From: Leptobrachium leishanense
Lineage: Eukaryota; Chordata; Amphibia; Anura; Megophryidae
Reading direction: 5' to 3'
NCBI GenBank assembly: GCA_009667805.1
Contig: CM019064.1
Location: 111,140,328-111,204,327, forward strand
DNA length: 64,000 nt
Position numbers and translations under genes: made by a program. This document shows positions 55,149 to 64,000 of this stretch, piece after piece. Under the pieces are notes generated by a model. The model was not told where the DNA came from, made no database searches, and saw only the letters and a program-made list of their open reading frames with translations. Position 1 is the first letter of the stretch; the number at the start of each line of letters is the position of its first letter.

Positions 55149-55297
55149 GCTCGGAATTTTTGGAAGATGGGTGAGAGGTTTTTTGTCTGAGTCCTCTTGG
55201 AAGGCCTACTCGCGAGTGTGGAGGGATTGGGACGCATTGGCTGAACGGTTCAGGTAAGTTTCGGTGGGTGGATTGGATGAGCAGAGTTTGCTTAGGG
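55072..55297 (+). pseudogene. Tyrosine recombinase, N-terminal part
   Basis: The frame contains RLGIFGRWVRGFLSESSWKA and YSRVWRDWDALAERF, the SAM-like core-binding domain start of DIRS/Ngaro recombinases. The hAT at 55298 interrupts it; the 8 bases before that (GCTTAGGG) are duplicated on the other side, where the gene resumes. Confidence 0.7.
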
Positions 55298-57299
55298 CAG
55301 GGCTCAAAATTTCAGGTGCTGAGCTACTAGCCAGGCCTTTTAAGTTACTCGCCATCAGTTGAGGCCAAAACAGTAATTGAATTTAAGCAGGCATGGGATA
55401 GGCATAAGGCTATCCTAAACAAAAGATAAATCCAGGTTAAGTATCCATGTAATTGGGCAGACTAGATGGGCCCAAAGGTTCTTATTTGCCGACATTTTTC
55501 TACGTTTCTATGTTTCTAACCTACCTAACCCAGTCTCATACAGCCCTTTTTCCTTGCAGTGATAGAGTGGTGACTATGTAAAGTATATATGGCACTGAAG
55601 GGGTGTTTGTTTCAGTAAATACCATCATCTACTGAATCCAGTGGATGACAAGTATTATACAGAGGGGGGGTCTGTATTAGAGACCCCCTCTGATTCTAAT
55701 TAACCCCTCACCATCCAGAATGGATGGTGATCATTTAATTATTACAGATAGCCCTGTATGCTTCATGTTTGTGAAGCCTGCAGGGCTTTTCACATGGTCC
55801 AGGGTTCTCTGCATCACTCAGCCCTGGACATACAGCAGTGCAAGGGTTCCTGCCTGTGTGTGATGAGGTTTGGAATGAGACCATTCTATGTCCCTTAAGC
55901 CCTTGCACTGAACGTGTGATACAGGCTAGCGATGCCGGTGTTACATTATTTTCTATGGCAGATCTAATAAATAGAGGGCGCACGCCAGCGTGCAGCCAAT
56001 GTATACAGCCAGGGCCAGACCATGACATTGTGTTGCCTGGGTCAAAAGATAAAATGCTGCTGTCCCCCCCCCCAACCATTCCCACAATACTCACCCATGC
56101 TTATCACAGAGCTTCACAGCAATAAAACACAGTAACGTGCAATGTGTAAGAGCGCTCCACACCAATAAAACTCACAGTAATAACGACTGACATGAGGGCT
56201 GCAGTTACATAGGGGGGCTGCGATATAGGAGGACTATATGAATTTGTGGGTGCCGTGAGGGTATGGTTCATGTGGGGCCTATACAAATTGTGTTCTGGAG
56301 GCTGCATCCTCACTGTAGAGTCAGCGTGTGGATGCATTTGTGCAGTGTTTAAAATGGCAAGGAGAGCCAGGAAGGAGTTAACTGCAAAACTTACAGGAGC
56401 TGATTACTTCCCATGCATTCCTCCCTGAGCCCCCCCCCCCAGTGTCCGCTCACTTCAGCTGTGATCAGGGAATGTGACATGAGTTTGTGGATCTACAGAT
56501 AGTGGCAGAAAGTCATCTTCTTTTGGAGCAGGGACAGAGGGGCCAGTGGACCAGACAGCTCTGGGATTTCCTGCCTAGTTTCTGTTTAAGTGGCATCACC
56601 TGATCACAGCTGAGGTGAGGGAGCACTACATTGCAAACAAACAATCAGATGCACAAATTTTTACATTTAACTCCTTCCTGGCTCCCACTGCCAATTTAAA
56701 CAGGGCACACATCACACAAAATAAAAGGACAAATAAAGTATTTTTTTTTCTGTGGTTTAAAAGAAAATCCTGTTTTTTTTTGGGCAAATGAAGTAATTTT
56801 CCCCTTCTTCAGGGGGGGGGGACAGACAGGTAATCATACCTCAGGTGGAGATTGTTTCTAGCACTGGCACTTTCCAACAAGCTACCTTGAGGAGGCACCA
56901 TTGCCTGTCGTTCTTGCCTTCCATCCAGATCCCACTCTGTGAGGGCATGACCTGTCTCTGCCTGACACGCTATACAACTGCCGGTGAGTACAGGAAGAGA
57001 TGAGATGTCACATGGTCACTGTCGTGACATCATCAATGGGGGGCCGCTGGACACCATCATGGAGGACCCACGCGAGGCAGAGGGCAGACAGTATTTATTT
57101 TCAAAGACTGAAAGGAAGAGATATGAATCCCTCCTCCAGCAGGCAATGACTGTCTGGCAGGAAAAAAGCCCTGATTAGTGCTGGTGTCAGCATGGAGCCG
57201 ACACTAGTACCTGAAAGGGATTACAGACCAATTTTCACTCGCCCCCTGCTAATTTCTACTCGCAAATTGCGAGAGGGCGAGTGGAAATTTTAACCCCTG
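55298..57299. mobile_element. hAT-like element inserted into the recombinase gene
   Basis: The ends CAGGGCTCAAAATTTCAGG and GTGGAAATTTTAACCCCTG are inverted, with GCTTAGGG on both sides (55290-55297 and 57300-57307). Subterminal CTACTAGCC/CTACTCGC words are typical of this type. At 2.0 kb, with no transposase frame, it is non-autonomous. It carries a LINE 3' end at 55355-55515 close to its left end, and around 56110-56190 the sequence ATAAAACTCACAGTA that recurs (inverted) in the hAT at 8959. Otherwise its interior is unremarkable GC-balanced DNA. Confidence 0.9.
55355..55515 (+). repeat. CR1-type LINE 3' end
   Basis: Encodes the last ~22 residues of the same LINE as 44392-45172 (KTVIEFKQAWDRHKAILNKR, then stop). 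It is followed by ATCCAGGTTAAGTATCCATG, GGGCAGACTAGATGGGC and the TTTCTACGTTTCTATGTTTC tail. It is 5'-truncated and nested in the hAT. Confidence 0.85.
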
Positions 57300-57600
57300 G
57301 CTTAGGGCATACCTCATTCGGTAATTCGAGTCAGGGGCATCTCCTGGGGTAGTACGGCAGTCATTGGCCGCCTTGGCTTTCCCTTTCCAGGTATCAGGGA
57401 AAAGAGATGTCACCAAGGATTTTGTTATCAGGTGTGCAGTTCGTGGTTATGTGAGGGGGAGGTGCAGGGTAGATGCTCGGCGTCCAGTTTCGAAGCAGTT
57501 ATTGGAGGGTCTATGGAATTTTGTTGGGAATTTTTGTACTTCGCCTTATGAGGTTCTGCTTATGAGGGTGGCTTTTTGTTTGGGTTTTTTTGGGGCATAA
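57300..57600 (+). pseudogene. Tyrosine recombinase, middle part
   Basis: Resumes after the hAT. The frame 57364-57600 has GKRDVTKDFVIRCAVRGYVR, RRPVSKQLLEGLWNF and YEVLLMRVAFCLGFFGA. The stop (57598-57600) falls inside the motif that normally reads ALRVGEL; RVGEL continues immediately after, so a single-base change created the stop next to the first catalytic Arg. Confidence 0.8.
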
Positions 57601-58707
57601 AGAGTGGGTGAGCTGGTGTGCAATTCTAGGAGAGGAGGTGGTGGTTTGGGAGCTGATGCGGTTTGGTTGGGAGTTAAGGAACAGGTTATTTGGGTTTCTA
57701 ACTCTAAGACTGATCAGTTGGGTAGGGGGCGTAGAGTTGGTTTATCCAGTGTGGATAACTGTGTGGTTTGTCCAGTGAAGAACGTTAAGGAATTTTTGGA
57801 GGTATGGGTGGAGTCTGGAGTGGCCTTTTTATGTCACGCGGACGGGTCGTGTTTATCAAGGTATCAGTTTGTTTCCATTTTTAAGAAGAGTTTGTTGAGT
57901 TTAGGGAGAAATCCGAAGGAATTTGGTTCTCACTCTTTTCGTATTGGGGCAGCAATGGAAGCTGGTTGGTTTGGTGGGGAGTTTTTTCTTTTTAAGGTAT
58001 TTTGTGTGGTGGAGATGTTTTTGTTTTTTGCAGATCCTTCAAGAGTTGTGTGGATCATTGGAGACTCGCTGTTTTTTTGGGCAAGGAGAAGGGCGTTGGT
58101 GCGATCATCTGGAGTACAGATGGGTCTGCTTGGGTCGGCAACACGGGTACAGTGGTTCGGGATCCGTGGACTCCTATGGGAGGAGTTTAAGCCAACGGTT
58201 TTGGGTGCCCTTAGGCACGGTGAAGTTCCCCATGTGCTGGTGATTCACATGGGAGGGAATGATTTGGGTGAGGTCCCTCTTGGTGTGCTGCTGGAGCAGA
58301 TGCAGGAGGATCTGCGTCGGTTGAGGGAGTGGTCCCCATGGACAGTGGTGGTGTGGTCCGAGGTGATGCCAAGGATGGTGTGGAAGCAGGCCGAGAATGA
58401 GGAGGCGGTGCGGCTTTGCCGGATTAAGGTGAATCGCTGTATGGGAAGGTTTGTGAGGCGGATGGATGGGGTGGTGGTACGGCATCTACCCTTTGAAGAA
58501 GAAGATGCGGCGTGCTATTTCATGGCGGATGGCATTCACCTGACTGATGTGGGCAAGGATCTGTTCATCCTGGGTCTCAAGGAGGGTATTGAACAAGCCT
58601 TGTTTTTTTCTTGGTGGGGGAGCTCTCCCATAAGGGGGTTATGTGAGGAGCTCGTGGCTGGGGCTTGTAGGCAATGCTGGCTAGGGGTTCCTTTTTATTT
58701 AGGATAA
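57601..58707 (+). pseudogene. Tyrosine recombinase C-terminus fused in frame to an SGNH hydrolase
   Basis: Numbering residues from Val/Met at 57604: catalytic Arg precedes it, the H-x-x-R box is HSFR at 110-113, and the region for the nucleophilic Tyr reads FLFFADPS (139-146), with Phe where a Tyr is expected. Without a stop, the frame continues into VVWIIGDSLFFW (GDS block, Ser155), VIHMGGNDL (GxND, Asn219) and ADGIHLTDVG (DxxH, Asp309 and His312). These are the four landmarks of SGNH/GDSL hydrolases, here intact. Such enzymes cleave esters; what one does for a retrotransposon is not known to me. The frame ends at 58705-58707. Confidence 0.78.
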
Positions 58708-58710
58708 TTT

Positions 58711-59464
58711 TAGTCAGATGGTTGGGAGTTGGGAAGTTTTTGTTGTTGGTTGGTTGGTTTGGAGGTGTGTGGTGGTTGTGGGGAGTCCTCTTTCAGCACT
58801 GGGTTATTGATTTATTTTAGTTATGGAAATTTTTATGTCATGGTGGTGGGTTTCTTGTGTGGAGTTTTTAGCTGTGGCCTATATATAATAAATATATATA
58901 ATATTCCACAGTTATGTTTGTGTATTTTTGAGTATTTATTGTCTCCCTGCGTACGACTCGGTCATCAGTAGGCGACTTAAAAGTTGAGTAAACATTTACA
59001 ATCCACTTTATAGAATTACCTAGCATGTGTCGTCAACTTCATATTAATCTTTAGCTATGATAGGGTGGAACAGGAAAAGTTTGGGAACTGTAGATACAGA
59101 GGATTCCCATTAAACAGAAAAGGAATAGCTTGATAATATGTTAGGAGAATTCCTTCTTAAAACATTTAAGTGCAAGCGCTATGCATTACAGAGAGAATCA
59201 ACTTTCAATTAATAAAAACACTGCTTTATCTGTTAGGTGATAGTTAGGTCATGTGAAAATATTTTAAGTCTCATTTTTACTTTATCACATAGGAGAAATG
59301 TATTTATTTTGGCAGATTTCACTTCCATCAACAATATGCCCATGTACTGTATGTTATTTTAACAAGTATGGTAGTGTGGTTTTTAAAGTATAAAAAACCT
59401 GTGCACATCCAACTGATCAATGAAAGAAACAAGCTCATTTGCTTAAAATCATACAATAATTATT
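58711..59464. other. 3' flank of the Ngaro/DIRS-type element, then unique DNA
   Basis: 58711-58870 keeps the G/T-rich composition of the element and may be its 3' untranslated part. No repeat of the 5' region was found. 58980-59464 is AT-rich without recognised features. Confidence 0.4.
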
Positions 59465-59590
59465 ATTTGTGGGTTTTTTTGTATTGCGCCAACATATTCC
59501 ACAGCTTGGTACAGAGGTTACAATAAGTTAAGGTAGTACATAGTTATACTGAAATGCGGTAGAGAGGACCCTGCTCTCAAAAGATAGTAC
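59465..59590 (-). repeat. LINE/SINE 3' end (GCGCCAACATATTCCACAGC type)
   Basis: ATTGCGCCAACATATTCCAC followed by AGCTTGGTACAGAGG and GGACCCTGCTCTCAAAAG. On the minus strand this is the same tail as GCGGAATATGCTGGCGCTTT at 61497-61520, with an A/T-rich end on the left side (plus strand). Confidence 0.6.
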
Positions 59591-60000
59591 ATTCAAAATA
59601 TTCAATTTTCATCAAGGAACGTTTAACTTCATACAATTTTTATTTACATTTTGCAGTGTTTTTTATGTTGGGAGCTATTGTGTGGTTGTGTTTTACATAA
59701 GAAACATGCAGCAGACGTTGAATGCTCTTTTCCGTTACCCATCAAAGCCATGCAAAATATCAGCAATGGTGATTGAAGAGGGCAACATAAACCCAATATT
59801 CAGAACCTCATTTTTACAAGCCCTAACGGGCCAGATTTTGAGGATTACCTTGGGGAAATGCAGACTGAATCCTGCAATCACGGGGGACATGAGGACCAGG
59901 CTTGGGAAACACTGATGTAGTATAACGAATAAAGATTTCATAAGAATATAAGTTATTTGCAGAAATTGATGTCATCGTGATATTTATCTTTCATGGATAT
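59591..60000. other. Unannotated stretch
   Basis: 59690-59915 has a GGCCAGATTTTGAGGATTAC-type stretch reminiscent of old repeats. No gene recognised. Confidence 0.35.
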
Positions 60001-60022
60001 CTTTCTTTTTGTTTACAAAATA

Positions 60023-60116
60023 AACATATATATATTTATATTTATATATATATATAAATTTCCCAATAAATGGCACAACACTTACAAACCATTCGTGAAA
60101 GGTTCTGCCCTGGTGC

Positions 60117-60148
<32 letters not shown>
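60023..60148. repeat. Two TA-rich microsatellite tracts
   Basis: TATATATTTATATTTATATA (60027-60058) and a (TA)n run at 60118-60148, directly before the hAT-like unit. Confidence 0.9.
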
Positions 60149-60152
<4 letters not shown>

Positions 60153-60235
60153 CTGTATACCCAGGTTTTTTTTTGAGGCGGTACGCGCCGGCACACTGTA
60201 ACGGCACCTCATCGCCAGCCGCCCCTTAATTTTTG

Positions 60236-60280
60236 ACAGCTCCGGTATCGGACTCTCGGAGTCCGAATCCGGAGCTGTCT
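60236..60280. repeat. Short perfect-type hairpin
   Basis: GACAGCTCCGGTATCGGACT pairs with AGTCCGAATCCGGAGCTGTC with one or two mismatches. Confidence 0.85.
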
Positions 60281-60297
60281 CATCGCGCAGGGGCAGA

Positions 60298-60489
60298 TCC
60301 AGCGGCCGCCATGTTCTTTCCATCAACAAGCGGCCGCCTGAATGGATATCTGCTGCTCGCCTGGGATCCCTCCTCCAGCCAGCCGCGATCGAGATCGCGG
60401 AGTTCACTGGCTGGAGGAGGGATCCCAGGCGAGTGGCAGATATCCATGCAGGTGGCTGATCGTTGAAGGAAAGAATGCGGCGGCCGCTG
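60298..60489. repeat. Long hairpin, ~85-base arms
   Basis: CCAGCGGCCGCCATGTTCTT ... GGATATCTGC ... GCCTGGGATCCCTCCTCCAG pairs with CTGGAGGAGGGATCCCAGGC ... GCAGATATCC ... GCGGCCGCTGG around a GATC-centred loop. GC-rich compared with everything around. Confidence 0.85.
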
Positions 60490-60593
60490 GCACCTCCCAG
60501 ACATCCGCACCTTGCTGGGAGTGGGACGTGCGGAGAAGGTCCAGTGCCACAGCCGTGTTTCGCTGTCTGAGTCTCCACCTGGCAGAGGTAAAC

Positions 60594-60712
60594 TGTGGCA
60601 ATATATCCATGTGAGCTGGGGGCAATATATCCATGTGAGCTGACCTGGGGCAATATATCCATGTGAGCTGGCCTGGGGCAATATATCCATGTGAGCTGGG
60701 GCAATATATCCA
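60594..60712 (+). repeat. 28-bp minisatellite, first block
   Basis: Five units built on CAATATATCCATGTGAGCTG with a variable GCCTGGGG spacer. It continues after 61540. Confidence 0.9.
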
Positions 60713-61540
60713 AGTGATCTACAGCGCAACACTCACAGCAAGCACTCCAGACTCTGCACCCTTAAGGAATCCCAAGCTCAACACTCACAGCAAGCACTCC
60801 AGACTCTGCACCCTTAAGGAATCCCAAGCTCAACACTCACAGCAAGCACTCCAGACTCTGCACCCTTAAGGAATCCCAAGCTCAACACTCACAGCAAGCA
60901 CTCCAGACTCTGCACCCTTAAGGAATCCCAAGCTCAACACTCACAGCAAGCACTCCAGACTCTGCACCCTTAAGGAATCCCAAGCTCAACACTCACAGCA
61001 AGCACTCCAGACTCTGCACCCTTAAGGAATCCCAAGCTCAACACTCACAGCAAGCACTCCAGACTCTGCACCCTTAAGGAATCCCAAGCTCAACACTCAC
61101 AGCAAGCACTCCAGACTCTGCACCCTTAAGGAATCCCAAGCTCAACACTCACAGCAAGCACTCCAGACTCTGCACTCTGCAGTGCCACCCGCCCGCCCCA
61201 TCCATCCATCCACCCTCCCCACCCAGTCCTAGGCCCAAACTTATTCATTCCCCTCCACCTGTAGCCACTTTATTCTAATCAATCTGTGGCTTGCTATTCT
61301 CTCTCTAGCCACCAGATCCACACTCCCCAGCTCCCCTTCTGTTTCACTTTCCACTGTCCTTTAGATTGTAAACTCATGGGAAGTCTAGCTGAGCACTTCT
61401 GTAAAGTGCTGTATCAGTAGGACAATTATCCTAAGGGCAGGGCCATCTGTGTTCTAGTATGTCTCACGTCTGCACTCCCCCATTGTACAGCGCTGCGGAA
61501 TATGCTGGCGCTTTATAAATACAGAATAATAATAATAATG
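60713..61540 (+). mobile_element. Retroposon with amplified head, inserted in the minisatellite
   Basis: From CTACAGCG the unit passes through the 52-bp array, a unique part with TAGATTGTAAACTCATGGGA and GGGCAGGGCC, then ATTGTACAGCGCTGCGGAAT, ATGCTGGCGCTTTATAAATA and an (AATAAT)n tail. That 3' part is a widespread vertebrate LINE/SINE end. The left flank GTGATCT and right flank GTGAGCT may be the target duplication (one mismatch), which also equals the minisatellite unit. Confidence 0.6.
60727..61176 (+). repeat. 52-bp tandem array, 8 full and 1 partial units
   Basis: Units begin at 60727, 60779, 60831, 60883, 60935, 60987, 61039, 61091 and 61143, each CAACACTCACAGCAAGCACT then CCAGACTCTGCACCCTTAAG and GAATCCCAAGCT. 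The units are essentially identical, so amplification was recent. Confidence 0.95.
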
Positions 61541-62110
61541 TGAGCTGGCCTGAGGCAAAATATCCATGTGAGCTGGTCTGGGGCAATATATCAATGTGAG
61601 TTGGCCTGGGGCAATATTTCCATGTGAGCTGGCATGGGGCAATATATCCAGGTGAGCTGGTCTGGGGCAATATATCCATGTGAGCTGGTCCGGGGAAATA
61701 TATCCATGTGAGCTGGGGGCAATATATCCATGTGAGCTGGTGAAATATATCCATGTGAGCTGGCCTGGGGCAATATATTCATGTGAGCTGGGGCAATATA
61801 TCCATGTGAGCTGGCCTGGGACAATATATCCATGTGAGCTGGCCTGGGGCAATATATCCATGTGAGCTGGTCTGGGACAATATATCCATGTGAGCTGGTC
61901 TGGGGCAATATATCCATGTGAGCTGGCCTGTGGCAATATATCCATGTGAGCTGGCCTGGGGCAATATATTCATGTGTGAGCTGGCCTGGGGCAATATATC
62001 CATGTGTGAGCTAGGGCAATATATCCATGTGTGAGCTGGGACAATATATCCATGTGTGAGCTGGGGCAATATATCCAGTGTGAACTGGGGGCAATATATC
62101 CAGTGTGACT
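61541..62110 (+). repeat. 28-bp minisatellite, second block (~21 units)
   Basis: Units of CAATATATCCATGTGAGCTG with spacers GCCTGGGG, GTCTGGGG, GGGG or none; the last few have CATGTGTGAGCT. Long minus-strand frames of His/Gly/Tyr/Ile repeats (for example SSHGYIAP) result from the repeat and are not genes. Confidence 0.93.
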
Positions 62111-62526
62111 AAAGGGGTATTTATTAGGACACGAAAAATCATCATAATAATCAGTTTTTCCCTGGGCGTTAGAGTACCCCCACCTATTTTTCCTGAAAAA
62201 AAGCACTGTTACTATATAGAACCTGCGTATATGTATAGGGTCATGCCTAGCTTCTGCTGAAGAGGGTCCAATAAACCCTAAACAGCGCTGTCCAGGAGTG
62301 GCTTGACCAGTTGCATAAACCTGATATCTGCTAAAAAAAAAAGCCATCTAGTATTGCATGGCATTGATTGAAGGGTTCTGTGTGAAAACAGAACCAGGAT
62401 GCAAAAAATGGGAAATTGCTTACCCAGAGTTCTGTGCTCCATATGGGGAATGTAGCACATGAGCTCTGGGATGCAGTTCTTTGAATTGCTGTGATATATA
62501 AATGGCCTCTGCAATAATAAACTTTA

Positions 62527-62576
62527 TTTTATATATATATACATATATACTGTATATATATACAGTATATATACAT
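62527..62576. repeat. TA-rich microsatellite
   Basis: TATATATATACATATATACTG and a palindromic TATATATACAGTATATATAC. Confidence 0.85.
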
Positions 62577-62980
62577 AATTGAGAAAAATGTGATCAAGTA
62601 ACTGCAAAAAGAATGACATTGCGGTGGTTACAGCACTAAAAAGTGATTTGCGCCAAGCTGTAATCAAACTGGAAACATTAAACTCTTATTTATTTGGGTT
62701 TCAATTCCGAAGACAATTAAACAAAAATAGTCTTTAACAGTAATAAATAACTACTATATAAAACACCTAAACAAATCCACATTTCTCAATTCTAAGAAAG
62801 TTACCTGCTCCTTCTCACTGCAGCCTCATAGATTTTCAGCTCAGACATTGCCCGTACATTATGTGCCATATAAATCATGCACAGCATATGTTTAGAGACA
62901 TGCACTCACTTTTTACTACTTGGGAAATAGCATGAACAAGCTGAAGAGACACAGACAAATTTTGCAAAGGGAAGGTTTCA
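62577..62980. other. Unannotated stretch
   Basis: No gene or repeat boundary recognised. Confidence 0.45.
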
Positions 62981-63057
62981 TTTATTTATTTATTTAGAAA
63001 GTATTTTACCAGGAAGGATACATTGAGATTTCTCTCGTTTTCAAGTATGTCCTGATT
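62981..63057 (-). repeat. LINE 3' end (TTTACCAGGAAGG family)
   Basis: ATTTATTTATTTATTTAGAA, then AGTATTTTACCAGGAAGGAT, then TCTCTCGTTTTCAAGTATGT. It has the same orientation as those at 4080, 30158 and 42510. Confidence 0.8.
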
Positions 63058-63769
63058 CACAAACATTTACTACATGAATATGTATATTTCTAGGCATAAG
63101 TAATCAAGTGTAGACAAAACAACCTATCTACTACAGAAATATATCATCGTCATGTCTCCTAGTGATTTTATATGGAAAAAACACAACTGTCATAATGTAC
63201 AAAACATAATCAGTGTGTTTGTATAATTCAGACATTGCTTTAGCTTACATGGAAATACAATCAAACGAATCTCGATTTTTTGGAACAAAGAAATGAAGGA
63301 TGTTAATATCAAATGATACTCCGGCAAACATTTTTAATTCAGTGGATAATTATTTGGAAATGGCTGCACCATTTACACATGTTTTTAATAGGATGACTTT
63401 TTTCCTACTTCTAATCTGAGTTATCTGACCTGCATATTCAATCATGTTGGACCATTGAAATCAGGCTGGTTCACAATGGTTTGGCATTCACAAAAGGGCT
63501 CTACGATTGTTGCCTTACGTGTCTAAAAATCCCATGAACCAGACCTCAACTTTTCAACTTCACTACCATTGGTACTCTCCTGTAGCAGGAGGCAGCTGAC
63601 CTCGACATGCAGTGCAAAAAAATAAACAAAGCCTTAACCCAGATGCGGTACCGGTACTTGAAATGGCTGGGTTTCACAATGGTGACAATAAGGTATATTA
63701 TTGGGCCTGATTTCTTTAGAATGGCTGGGCTTATAACAGGACTGAGGTGTAAGTATCCAGACAGAAAAT
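63058..63769. other. Unannotated stretch
   Basis: No gene or repeat boundary recognised. Confidence 0.45.
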
Positions 63770-64000
63770 AAAAAAAAACAATTCTAGGCTGGTACATAGA
63801 GCAATAGAGCAGACAGGGTCAGATAGCAAGATAACGTAGCCGAGTAGACGAGGCAATAGATAAGACAGGGTCAGATAACAAAGTCGTGTCGATAAGAGTA
63901 ACAAGACCACAGAGTAAAGTTAATATTGCGTAAAGTGAAAACCACAACAGAGTAATGATCTTGTCTAAGGTGTGAGTTTATACAGGAGGGTCAATCTCCA
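63770..64000 (-). repeat. Possible LTR fragment at the window edge
   Basis: Loose tandem of CAATAGAKMAGACAGGGTCA and GATARCAAGATAACG-like words. This style of sequence (CAGGGTCAGATAACAAAG, GGAGGGTCAATCTCCA) is common in antisense LTRs of Gypsy-type elements, such as the one at 33.7 kb, but there is no direct match to that LTR and the window ends here. Confidence 0.3.

Larger units (their letters stand above)
51950..58710 (+). mobile_element. Ngaro/DIRS-type tyrosine-recombinase retrotransposon, degenerate
   Basis: The gene order is Gag-like protein, CCCH/CCHC-like protein, reverse transcriptase, RNase H, tyrosine recombinase, SGNH hydrolase. Recombinase-encoding retrotransposons of vertebrates have this set, and hydrolase modules are, to my knowledge, associated with the Ngaro lineage. 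All coding parts are strongly G-rich on the plus strand (G over C). At least five frameshifts, three stops and a 2-kb hAT insertion (55298-57299) disable it. I did not find the split direct repeats that would mark the ends, so the limits are the coding limits only. Confidence 0.82.
60162..62208. mobile_element. hAT-like element filled with minisatellite
   Basis: The left end CAGGTTTTTTTTTGAGGCGG then TACGCG, and the right end (inverse) CAGTGCTTTTTTTCAGGAAA with GGTGGGGGTAC inside, are similar inverted termini. The flanking octamers (TGTATACC, TTACTATA) do not match, so the target duplication has decayed or the limits are off by a few bases. The interior is a long hairpin (60298-60489), a 28-bp minisatellite and a retroposon carrying a 52-bp array. 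No transposase. Confidence 0.55.

Noticed and set aside
51614..59000. Split direct repeats marking the ends of the Ngaro/DIRS-type element
   Set aside because: Faint similarities (TTTGGTCAGTTGGAG near 51632 and TTTTAGTCAGATGGTTG near 58707) are too short to support terminal repeats.
60042..62069. Long minus-strand frames made of SSHGYIAP-type repeats
   Set aside because: They simply translate the 28-bp minisatellite; three overlapping frames are open at once and no start or domain is present.
60594..62110. Regular ~28-bp repeats resembling a CRISPR array
   Set aside because: The spacers are a few fixed variants, not unique sequences, there are no cas genes, and the DNA is eukaryotic.
1..64000. 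tRNA, rRNA or snRNA genes
   Set aside because: I saw no cloverleaf with A and B boxes, no rRNA core sequence and no snRNA-type sequence. A covariance-model scan would be needed to exclude degenerate ones.

Overview
The window looks like repeat-dense vertebrate nuclear DNA, most probably from a large anuran (frog) genome. The basis is the mix of families: tyrosine-recombinase (DIRS/Ngaro-type) and BEL/Pao retrotransposons, a Ty3/Gypsy-type element, L1-like and CR1/L2-type LINE tails, several hAT elements with 8-bp target duplications, and MITEs with TA, TTAA or 3-bp targets. I found no host protein-coding gene, rRNA, tRNA or CRISPR array. Every coding stretch I recognise belongs to a transposable element and every one is broken.

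Layout. 1-687 is the right end of a hAT-like element. 688-5633 is old unique-looking DNA with a TA-flanked MITE (1558-2432), a LINE tail and a TTAA-flanked MITE (4952-5378). 5642-16947 is an 11.3-kb insertion bounded by inverted ends and an exact 8-bp duplication (TTCATAAC). It contains a foldback element interrupted by a retroposon (6350-8160), and a second hAT (8959-15776, duplication GATACCAC) that itself holds a complete-ended, internally deleted BEL/Pao retrotransposon (10112-15681, duplication CCAAA). 16956-33700 is a field of MITEs (three TA-flanked copies, one with a half-length tandem duplication; TTAA copies; a GC-rich palindromic family) plus an L1-like 3' end.

33742-37480 is a non-autonomous LTR retrotransposon on the minus strand. 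It keeps a Gag zinc knuckle but has no pol, and much of its interior is coding minisatellite (11-residue and 9-residue periods). 37486-49200 holds LINE 3' ends (two with recognisable reverse-transcriptase C-termini) and an inverted pair of GC-rich MITEs. 49274-51609 holds three more MITEs. 51950-58710 is a degenerate Ngaro/DIRS-type element: Gag, zinc-finger protein, reverse transcriptase, RNase H, then a tyrosine recombinase whose frame runs on into an SGNH-hydrolase domain. It is split by a 2-kb hAT (55298-57299, duplication GCTTAGGG). 60162-62208 is a hAT-like unit filled with 28-bp minisatellite, itself interrupted by a retroposon whose head is amplified as a 52-bp array. The last 200 bases resemble an LTR.

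The genes do not form a pathway. What the window records is the order of insertions: nested elements date one another, and several derivatives (the BEL deletion, the Gypsy capsid-less form, the MITEs) could have moved only with enzymes supplied in trans. The points most worth a second look are the triple nesting with intact target duplications, the recombinase-hydrolase fusion, the Gypsy element with expanded coding repeats, and a duplication at 21.4-22.3 kb whose first copy differs almost only by shortened base runs.
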